Assembly (NCBI GenBank): GCA_039619475.1
Contig: CM077116.1
Location: 18,783,443 to 18,847,442, forward strand
Direction: 5' to 3'
From: Icerya purchasi
Lineage: Eukaryota; Arthropoda; Insecta; Hemiptera; Monophlebidae
Length of the DNA stretch: 64,000 bases
Below are positions 60,501 to 64,000 of the stretch, piece after piece (the first letter of the stretch is position 1; each line of letters starts with the position of its first letter). Below the pieces are notes generated by a model that did no database searches, was not told the DNA's origin, and worked only from the letters and a program-made list of their open reading frames with translations. Position numbers and translations under genes: made by a program.

Positions 60501-60742
60501 GAATATCCCATTTCTTCGATAAAATTAATTTATTATTTAAGATACAAAATTTTAAAACTGATTTAATATTTTACATAGGATCGATCGAAGTGGAAAAACT
60601 GTATTTTACAAATGTCAGAAATGGTAATAATTCAACTAGAGACAATTACGAACAACGTCTAGGATTTTATAAACACAATAAACCAGAATTGGTTATTTCA
60701 AACTGTCGTTTTAAACGCTTGATCGACTATTTAATATGGAAG
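33471..60742 (+). CDS. Divergent cis-prenyltransferase-like protein (five exons)
   Basis: Exons 33471-33525, 34141-34258, 42706-42867, 59310-59458 and 60579-60742 join in phase into 216 codons without a stop, each intron GT..AG. The product aligns end to end with the cis-prenyltransferase fold (dehydrodolichyl/undecaprenyl diphosphate synthase): LPDYITYLIN (family IPxHIAFIMD), GFNKINNCIKWCLWLGVKEV, FYTFSCFAYKWPKEE, GIQIQIV..., ITQNGHNLTVTLAVSFTG, and KRLIDYLIWK (family RLSDFLLWQ). Catalytic members extend C5 chains for dolichol. Here the Asp of the Asp-Gly-Asn motif is Asn36, the Asn of SxEN is Ala, and RxSG reads SNCR, so ordinary activity is doubtful. The last 50 or so family residues were not found. 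Introns 2 and 3 are transposon-filled. A non-catalytic subunit, a neofunctionalised enzyme or an early pseudogene remain possible. Confidence 0.82.
34141..34258 (+). CDS. cis-prenyltransferase-like gene, exon 2 (altered DGN motif)
   Basis: Acceptor ...GTTATTTAG, donor GTAAGTG. Encodes residues 19-58. LPDYITYLINEVPAYYR aligns without gaps to the IPxHIAFxMDGNRRYAK motif. The catalytic Asp becomes Asn36 and the following Gly-Asn-Arg-Arg becomes Glu-Val-Pro-Ala. Ends in the Gly of the 'G-F-x-K/N' motif, whose codon is split with exon 3. Confidence 0.8.
34970..37210 (-). mobile_element. Degenerate hAT transposon, minus strand (intron 2)
   Basis: On the minus strand, 36721-36515 encodes ENIKRLIPIVKITIFLGRQN then IQLHGHRDDGSLF and IRNEGDF. 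This matches the block 'EN...L..II..I.FCGRQ.I.LRGHRDD......NEGNF' of zinc-finger MYM-type hAT transposases. Further fragments in order toward 36300 (RILDKILKRITSTKYYSF, then FEESRDLSGKAEV) match 'RIL..I..SKYF.I..DET.D.S..EQ'. Toward 35600, KPKEMVARFSKME could be a further piece. Riddled with stops; terminal repeats not located. Confidence 0.65.
37319..37612. mobile_element. hAT-type MITE with perfect 8-bp target duplication
   Basis: Bounded by ATATATTT at 37311-37318 and 37613-37620. Terminal inverted repeats are CAAGGGCGTCGCCAGC (left) and, inverted, CATGGGCGTCGCCAGC (right), 15 of 16 matching. 294 bp with G-runs next to the ends and no coding capacity. The ends resemble those of the larger hAT just downstream (37901-40233), which may have been its source of transposase. 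Confidence 0.9.
37901..40233 (+). mobile_element. Degenerate hAT transposon, plus strand (intron 2)
   Basis: The left end CTAGGGCGTCGTTGAGG and inverted right end CAAGGACGTCGCC share 9 of their first 11 bases. The flanks ATTACTAC (37893-37900) and ATTACCAT (40234-40241) match at 6 of 8 positions, so they are probably a decayed target duplication. Inside is a broken transposase reading frame (38210-40160). Its ends are related to the neighbouring MITE. Confidence 0.75.
38210..40160 (+). pseudogene. hAT (zinc-finger MYM-like) transposase remnant
   Basis: Pieces in family order, in changing frames: MQTYVETQFHKVTPEAASLF, then IEESRKVIKSIIPYIIFFG (38705-38938); a 'DET.DISGKEQLS'-like part near 39090-39140; VQEVIIGFVKLKDLNANSIA (39150-39250); then ECVGLGFNSCSTM (39265). 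LWETRWSEKHKIIRIFMDNF follows at 39476, then EALETLTDEGNSMTRNKA. LCETRWSEKH-type and GYDG-type blocks are diagnostic of this hAT subfamily. The C-terminal dimerisation region is unreadable. Non-functional. Confidence 0.75.
40245..41215. other. Intron 2 AT-rich DNA without a recognised feature
   Basis: No motif, repeat structure or splice-compatible coding stretch seen between the hAT and the LINE fragment. Confidence 0.45.
41220..42230 (+). pseudogene. LINE RNase H and C-terminal fragment (intron 2)
   Basis: The plus-strand translation at 41278-41465 reads ITIATDSLTAV, a stop, then ILQNSSPRVIFLSVPDHAKI and PGNLMADHAAKE. This is the LINE RNase H second half ('TDS..A....' then 'W.P.H..I.GNE.AD..AK'). 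After a broken stretch, 41955-42125 gives LCHLCIYHPHTDSWKS and HLLTGCPKM, the terminal C..C...H...C motif of such ORF2 proteins. The usual WVPSHVGI reads LSVPDHAKI. Decayed and 5'-truncated. Confidence 0.75.
42706..42867 (+). CDS. cis-prenyltransferase-like gene, exon 3
   Basis: Acceptor ...AAAAATAG, donor GTAATT. Encodes residues 58-112: GFNKINNCIKWCLWLGVKEV, then NFYTFSCFAYKWPKEETEIV. It matches the family stretch GFxKLxEILxWCxxLGIxEVTVYAFSxENFKRxxEEV very closely. The conserved Asn of S-x-E-N is Ala. This is the most diagnostic exon of the gene. A hAT remnant starts about 180 bp downstream. Confidence 0.88.
43050..44802 (+). mobile_element. 5'-truncated hAT transposon (intron 3)
   Basis: The right end GGCTACGGCCCTG at 44790-44802 is the inverted form of CAGGGCCGTAGCC, the typical terminus of this hAT group. 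The matching left terminus is absent between exon 3 and 43050, so the left end is deleted. Contains the transposase remnant 43155-44582. Confidence 0.75.
43155..44582 (+). pseudogene. hAT transposase remnant with C-terminal dimerisation domain
   Basis: Blocks in order: FPVLVGETSDLSRTEQMSF, then LREDFLKFVPLRDLAGENI (43190-43330). After a frameshift near 43370 follow GFVGQGYDGALSMSGRTEAA, then CPSALYVHCSAHSLNLAIAG. After another near 43620, IPMCETRSIQKHDSVMRC. At 44349-44582 the hAT dimerisation domain LSILVTLPVSTTTPERTFSS, LRRLKTFLRSSMEQERLNRL is intact. Close to proteins annotated as 52-kDa repressor of the inhibitor of protein kinase-like. The frameshifts make it inactive. Confidence 0.85.
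44810..45990. other. Intron 3 AT-rich DNA without a recognised feature
   Basis: Strongly AT-rich and no motif or repeat arms seen before the 46-kb element. Confidence 0.45.
46169..46935 (+). repeat. Segment A, inverted copy of the palindrome loop
   Basis: Starts GTTCAGTCAAGCATGAGG and ends ...TGAGATGATTTTTAGGATTCC. Its reverse complement is present at 53165-53909 with few changes; shared blocks include GCTGCTAGAATGTTGGTG and CCCTGCTGGCAGGTTGGTG. It contains ATGCGCTGAGGATTCCGTATG near its left end, the motif that also opens the decayed copy at 22.37 kb. Open frames across it differ between the two copies and are not treated as genes. Confidence 0.85.
46936..47330 (+). repeat. Palindrome segment C, left arm
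   Basis: Opens with a small palindrome GGATTCCGTATAC...GTACGGAATCC. Contains AAGATGGTACACAAATGAC and ACCCTGGGCGGCAAAAAACC. The inverted counterpart is 56045-56410. Part of it (47215-47300) is also found at 8163-8240. No coding potential. Confidence 0.85.
47330..52480 (+). repeat. Left-arm satellite array, ~285-bp monomers
   Basis: Tandem monomers share TTTGGAACATCCG, CGAAAGCTC, AAAATATTTTTTT, GGAACGAAACCGAATTTCAT and a C-run followed by TAGCGCCGCGA. The outer monomers (47330-47560 and 51310-52480) are diverged. The middle is a homogeneous two-monomer higher-order repeat. The long open frames within it are by-products of the repeat. Confidence 0.9.
47560..51300 (+). repeat. 571-bp higher-order repeat, about 6.5 copies
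   Basis: Two monomer types alternate: one with GAGTTTCCAGCGTCAAAATT, the other with GTGCGTCCGGGTCTCAAGC. The pair repeats every 571-572 bp (equivalent points at about 48048, 48619, 49192, 49764, 50335 and 50906). Copies are almost identical. The clearest difference is the length of the C-run before TAGCGCCGCGA (9 to 12). The last copy changes from GAAAGATGTCTAG to GAAAGATCTCTAG at 51240 and then passes into diverged monomers. Homogeneity indicates recent amplification. Confidence 0.92.
52480..53164 (-). repeat. Palindrome segment B, left arm, with LINE endonuclease fragment
   Basis: Inverted counterpart of 53910-54560. On the minus strand from 52779 to about 52545 it reads CIQKTHLKQNQHLKLKNYKV then LPSDIQPVTV, a LINE endonuclease piece (ICIQETHL...LKNYKVLR...). 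A 64-codon frame on plus at 52859-53053 is conserved in the other arm but with amino-acid changes, so it is unlikely to be under protein selection. Confidence 0.75.
53165..53909 (-). repeat. Segment A', loop of the palindrome
   Basis: Reverse complement of 46169-46935 with small indels. It ends CATACGGAATCCTCAGC...CTTGACTGAAC at 53909. It separates the two palindrome arms. Confidence 0.88.
53910..54560 (+). repeat. Palindrome segment B', right arm, with LINE endonuclease fragment
   Basis: Plus-strand 54301-54534 is open for 77 codons: CIQETHLKQNQHLKLKNYKV, SRTHGEIILAVRADINFQQI and LPSDIQPVTVKIGTPV. This is a recognisable middle part of a LINE endonuclease (catalytic Glu in IQETH). It ends at a stop near 54532. 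The upstream portion (54100-54290) may be ORF1-like but is not identifiable. The fragment was captured before the arms duplicated, since both arms carry it. Confidence 0.75.
54560..56045 (-). repeat. Right-arm satellite array, about six diverged monomers
   Basis: Inverted relative to the left array, with GTTCC...AGAGAAATATA blocks near 54655, 54820, 55100, 55375, 55655 and 55940. The monomers pair individually with the diverged monomers flanking the higher-order repeat in the left arm. No 571-bp repeat is present. The sequence passes straight from the first monomer to the one with AGATCTTTCCATC, the equivalent of left-arm 51240. Confidence 0.88.
56045..56410 (-). repeat. Palindrome segment C', right arm
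   Basis: Mirror of 46927-47330: GGTTTTTTGGGTTTTTTGCC, GTCATTTGTGTACCATCTTA, and the terminal GTATACGGAATCCTAAAAA at about 56395-56411. It defines the right edge of the palindrome. Confidence 0.87.
56411..58961. repeat. Right flank of the giant element with an internal inverted repeat
   Basis: No protein motif. A diverged inverted repeat pairs 56885-56955 (GCAATGCTAAAAGGAACC, CAACGCGATACGATCAT) with 58518-58588 (inverted GCAATGCTAAAAGGGATC, CAACGCGACACGATCG). The last ~250 bp have repeated GTTAC motifs like the left end of the giant element at 46040-46125, and GATCAGGA occurs near both ends. Confidence 0.6.
59310..59458 (+). CDS. cis-prenyltransferase-like gene, exon 4
   Basis: Acceptor TTGATTTCAG, donor GTAAAA. 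Encodes residues 112-162: EYFIKNGIQIQIV, FPDDVVELIKRLEEITQNGH and NLTVTLAVSFTG. This corresponds to family 'L..H.v.irvlGdl..lP..v...i..a...T..n....l..a.sYtsR'. The G-D dipeptide usually found after the 'irvi' strand reads N-P here. It lies 348 bp beyond the right end of the giant hAT-like element. Confidence 0.85.
60579..60742 (+). CDS. cis-prenyltransferase-like gene, exon 5
   Basis: Acceptor TTTTACATAG, donor GTAATA. Encodes residues 162-216, including NNSTRDNYEQRLGFYKHN and KPELVISNCRFKRLIDYLIWK read in two overlapping parts. It corresponds to 'PDPDLLIRTSGExRLSxFLLWQ'. The arginine before Leu is kept, while R-x-S-G is replaced by S-N-C-R. The exon ends in phase 0. A good acceptor at 60888-60895 (CATTTATTCAG) would add only Leu before a stop, which would truncate the usual C-terminus. 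Confidence 0.82.
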
Positions 60743-60749
60743 GTAATAT

Positions 60750-61565
60750 TTTCTAATTATTAATACATGACAATTTAATTGTTTAAAAAGAAAGAGAGAA
60801 AATATATATCAATGTCAACAAAAAATAATAAGTTTTATCAACCAAAAAAAGAACCTCATATTTTAGTGTTTTAAAATATCTTTTACATTTATTCAGCTTT
60901 AAAGCAAAAAACTTAATGATGTTTTCATGTCATTATTCGAAACGGTTAGTATTGTAAATTTATTTTATACAAAATCGGTTGTACAATTAATTTTTTTTTC
61001 TTAAAATTATTTACGTACTTTCTTTATAATCAATGTTGGTTTATCTATTGGGACATTTCTAATTAGACCATTAGATACCACAATAACAATATATGAAAAG
61101 GCCCGAAACACAATTTACAACAAAAGCGATAACGGGATTAAATAGAATATATTTAAATATGAATTAAACTTGAAAAATAGTAAAATCAATATAAATGTAG
61201 ACGAAACATAATAGAAACGAAAAAACTAATAATGCGCCACCCGAATCAATTTTTATCAATAATAGTTCAACTTCATCGCTGTAACAGCGCTACGGTCGCT
61301 GATCGATATTTCAATATCTAAAAGGTTTTTATTAATTATTTATTTATGCTGTTCCCTCTAACTTCGAATCGGAATGTGACGTAAATTAAGCGAAAATATT
61401 AATTATAAATCGCCATAGGGTCTCGAATACCATCCCTTACATTAAAAAACACTGCTGGATCTAGTCGTTTAATTGCTCGCCAAAAATTAACGTAAATGCG
61501 TAAAATTTAATTTATCGTAGTGATCGCTATCTATCGTTATACCGTGGCAGCTTAGAAATGTATTC
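60750..61565. other. Downstream of exon 5: possible terminal exon, otherwise featureless
   Basis: CTTTTACATTTATTCAG at 60879-60895 is a plausible acceptor in the right phase but gives Leu then TAA. No sequence resembling the usual cis-prenyltransferase C-terminus ('AYAELxFTxxLWPDF') was seen in any frame here. The rest is AT-rich without features. Confidence 0.4.
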
Positions 61566-61570
61566 ACATG

Positions 61571-61593
61571 AAAAAAAAAAAAAAAAAAAAAAA
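61571..61593. repeat. A23 homopolymer
   Basis: An uninterrupted run of A just before the gypsy remnant. It may be a retroposed poly(A) tail, but no adjacent retroposon was recognised. Confidence 0.9.
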
Positions 61594-61749
61594 GTACTAT
61601 AATTATTTAGTAATAAAAATTTACAGAATTTAAAAAAAAATGAAAAAAGTATATCTCTCCCGGATTCTCATTTTTTGAAAAAAGAATTAAAAGAAAGTCT
61701 TATCGAATTTGCAAAGTCATTTCTACGGATGAATACCTTGATTCAGTTG

Positions 61750-62410
61750 ATGTAGAGTTCTTTAGCCCATCATCACTATTGGCAAGTTGTGTAACCAGAA
61801 TTCCTTGTGGCTCCTAAGCGGTTCTTTGCGATTTTGCCGTCGCTTTTCGGGTATAGGCGGTAGTGGTTATGCGGTTAAAATTCGCTATTTTCGCCTGCTC
61901 CCCAAATATTTCAGACGTAAACTGTGTCACGCGGTCTATTGTTAAGATTTTAGGAATGTCACATTTAGAAATCTATACTTCTATTATCGTTCATGCCCAC
62001 TGTTCCTGCTTAAATGTTTTCGGTAGTGAACGTTTCAGACCGAATCGCAGCTCGGTCGATAAATGTTAATATATAGTGTTTATCACATACCGGCGGTAGT
62101 GGTCTAACTATATCGCAGTGGACGTGAACGTTCCGCAATGAGAGACCTGCTGAAAGATGCAAGTGTATACCTTGTAATCTTAAATTTCTAACACCGGACA
62201 CACTCTTTGGCCCATCTCCGAACATCTTTTCCCATGAACTGTTGTTTAGTGTACTCGCACTTGTCCATTGTTAACCGTCGTGGCTTTGCATACACCGACA
62301 ATCCGTTCGTTTTGAACATGACGCTTAATATCGATTTTCGAGCGGATTCGTGTTGCCGATGGTTAAAATTTATCACGATACGAGGATAATAATTATTGAA
62401 AATTTTCAAT
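61750..62410 (-). pseudogene. gypsy integrase remnant
   Basis: On the minus strand: MGKDVRRWAKECVRC is the end of the HHCC zinc domain. HCDIVRPLPPVCDKHYILTF and IDRAAIRSETF correspond to 'D.VGPLPPS.G..Y.LT..DRFTRW'. Near 61900-61830, FTSEIFGE and ITTTAYTRKATAKSQRTA correspond to 'QF.S..F........R..T.AYHPQ.NG..ER..R'. The first catalytic Asp is retained in HCDIV. Stops and frameshifts are present. Confidence 0.78.
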
Positions 62411-62559
62411 TTCGATTAGACTGTATACTTCCAACACGTATGAATCATTTATCGGATGAATTGTGGTTTGGTTGAATTAAACGATGATTCCTCATATCCA
62501 CTATGACGTGATAATATTTTAAAAAATAAACTTCTAAAATTTGGGAAGAGGGTAAATCT

Positions 62560-62870
62560 GCTACTGTAAACCGCTATTTCAGTTTTGTCTCTTAACCTTA
62601 ATCGAGAGTTAATTCTTTTTTCCCGAAAGTGCGTATGTAAGAACCGTTAGCGGTTACGAGTCGGTCCATCTCCGATTGTTGCGTGTCATCTATTGATACA
62701 GGTGTATCGATACCTCTACACTCGTATCAATAAGATATCGGCGCGGCGGTAAACGATTCTTTACGAATAATAATCGATTAGCCGTGTAACTATCGAAAAA
62801 TGCTTCGGCGGCAGAAATTTGTTTCCATAATTACAGAAGGGTGACATCGGTTCGCGCTGTTTCAAAATGT
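62560..62870 (-). pseudogene. gypsy aspartic protease remnant
   Basis: On the minus strand: NRLLFVKNRLPPRRYLIDTS and VEVSIH. The family pattern is RLFV.D..T..RFLIDTGAEVSV. The active-site Asp-Thr-Gly reads Asp-Thr-Ser at 62720-62728. Downstream LVTANGSYIRTFGKKELTLD and RFTVADLP fit the flap and C-terminal part. Inactive because of the altered active site and stops. Confidence 0.7.
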
Positions 62871-63218
62871 TTGCTAATACCAACGAGAATACCTTTGATC
62901 GGTACCGGACTGCGGAAAACATGTACACTCTGGGTGTTCAGGGGTTTCTATACTATTCGTCCTGACGACTAGGTCTCATATCTTGGCTCTTGGTGTATTA
63001 TCGTTTCGCCTTATCTGCCAATAAGTCGTTCATATTTTTACATATGCCTCCAGTTTCCGTTCTATTCCTAACATGATCAATTCCGTTTTGTATTCTATAT
63101 ATGATCGGCATTTTATTTATCGCGGTTACCATCAGTCGAGCTACGGAATTAATTAAGGATACCTGTTGTCGTGATTCACCAGAATACCTTGCTTGCTAGT
63201 CGAAAGCCGCTGCAACCA

Positions 63219-63530
63219 TCAAGTACGTAATAGTTTATCGATATAATGAGAAGCTAGATCTCGCAACCGAGCAAGCAAATGTGACGGTTTTTGTCCTCCT
63301 AAACTTATTTCATGTAATAAACGATGTAATTTAATTGGTTCTGATTTCGTGAAATGTCTTGTGAGTTTCTCCTTCGGAACTTTGTATTTTCGCCGTTGGT
63401 TTTGTAACAATGCGTTGTACGATTCACAAACCCTCTTCTCGTCGAGACTTCAAACGATATGCCGAAATTTCGCGTCATCTTCTGTGATATGGGCGGTCAT
63501 AAAAGAACGTGTTAGTTTTCGGGCGAACCA
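63219..63530 (-). pseudogene. gypsy Gag remnant
   Basis: On the minus strand: DDAKFRHIV-stop-SLDEKRV, then KYKVPKEKLTRHFTKSEPIK and LHRLLHEISLGGQKPSHLLA, then RLRDLA...IDKLLRT. This matches the retrotransposon Gag block with 'L..RF..SE...L..LL....LGD.KPS.LL..MR.LA.....D.LLR..W'. Broken by stops. Confidence 0.75.
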
Positions 63531-64000
63531 TTAATCATGTCGCCAAAATGACGGCATATTCGACATAAAAATTAGAGTTGGTGTGCTGCTCGAGTTAATT
63601 GGAATATTATGAGCGTTAGATTCGATCGCGGAATTTTTCAAGTCGTACATGTCTTACTGATACGGACTGTGGAAAAATTAGGATAAGATATACATTAACT
63701 TTAAATAAAAAAATCTTATCAAACTTCGCGTCACCATCGGAAACGAGCGTACCTGATAACGAGTTGTGTAAATGATATCATGTTCTCCGGAGCTTACGTT
63801 GTGAACTTTCGGTGCAATACGGATGAAATTACTTATACACCATAACGTTAAAATGCATTTCCTTCTTTAATTACATTTTTTCAAACACACATAATTAGAT
63901 CATGTCGGGGTCACCAATTTATCCGGGCGTTTCTAATCACGACCATTATAATAATATATCGAAAGTGTCGATGTACACAATTTATAACCAACACGAAACG

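Larger units (their letters stand above)
61650..63960 (-). mobile_element. Internally deleted Ty3/gypsy LTR retrotransposon
   Basis: Minus-strand order: a leader with TTGGTGACCCCGACATGATC near 63900-63921 (commonly seen just inside the 5' LTR of insect gypsy elements), gag (63530-63219), protease (around 62720), then directly integrase (62410-61750). Reverse transcriptase and RNase H, normally between protease and integrase, are missing, so there is an internal deletion near 62420. The LTRs are not identified; the 5' one would lie at or beyond the window edge. Confidence 0.75.

Noticed and set aside
60896..60960. Reading AKNLMMFSCHYSKRLVL as a further exon of the cis-prenyltransferase-like gene
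   Set aside because: Its frame does not match the phase-0 end of exon 5, and it has no similarity to the family's C-terminus.
1..64000. tRNA, rRNA, bacterial operons or viral genomes
   Set aside because: No cloverleaf with canonical tRNA boxes, no rRNA-like conserved stretch and no compact gene arrangement was seen by eye. A tRNAscan-SE and Infernal run would settle small RNA genes.

Overview
This window looks like AT-rich nuclear DNA from an arthropod, most likely an insect, rather than bacterial, organellar or viral DNA. The evidence is spliced coding exons with GT..AG borders, no operon-like gene packing, and a dense graveyard of insect-type transposons: several non-LTR retrotransposon lineages, a Penelope-like fragment, a Ty3/gypsy element, several hAT transposons with MITEs, and foldback elements. 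A hemipteran source, possibly a scale insect, is only a guess.

Layout. 1-8.8 kb: nested and broken non-LTR retrotransposons (an EN/RT LINE split by a second LINE, a CCHC-gag LINE with ORF1 and ORF2 remnants, RNase H/3' fragments) and a Penelope-like GIY-YIG fragment. 8.8-13.8 kb: AT-rich DNA in which I recognise no gene. 13.8-20.5 kb: two more LINE ORF2 fragments on opposite strands. 21-23.2 kb: two foldback (long-hairpin) repeats and a divergent copy of a satellite-bearing repeat. 26-33.2 kb: LINE RNase H, Jockey-type gag, another foldback copy, and a CCHC-gag remnant interrupted by a hAT MITE.

The only host gene I can support is a five-exon, plus-strand gene running from 33,471 to at least 60,742. 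It encodes a divergent cis-prenyltransferase-like protein (DHDDS/UPPS fold). All five exons join in phase with GT/AG splice sites and no stop. Several residues that are nearly invariant in catalytic members (the Asp-Gly-Asn motif, the Asn of SxEN, the RxSG motif) are replaced. Its introns 2 and 3 (about 8.4 and 16.4 kb) are packed with transposons.

Intron 3 holds the most striking structure. A block from 46,001 to 58,961 is bounded by hAT-like terminal repeats and a perfect 8-bp target-site duplication, ATCTGAAC. Inside it is a giant palindrome (46.93-56.41 kb) whose arms carry a ~285-bp satellite monomer and a captured LINE endonuclease fragment. Its loop is an inverted copy of the sequence lying just outside the left arm. 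Only the left arm has a recent expansion of a ~571-bp two-monomer higher-order repeat (about 6.5 copies). The same family occurs as a decayed copy at 22.3-23.2 kb and a fragment at 8.2 kb, so it behaves like a dispersed foldback-type transposon family with satellite-bearing arms. The window ends in an internally deleted minus-strand Ty3/gypsy element (61.65-63.96 kb).
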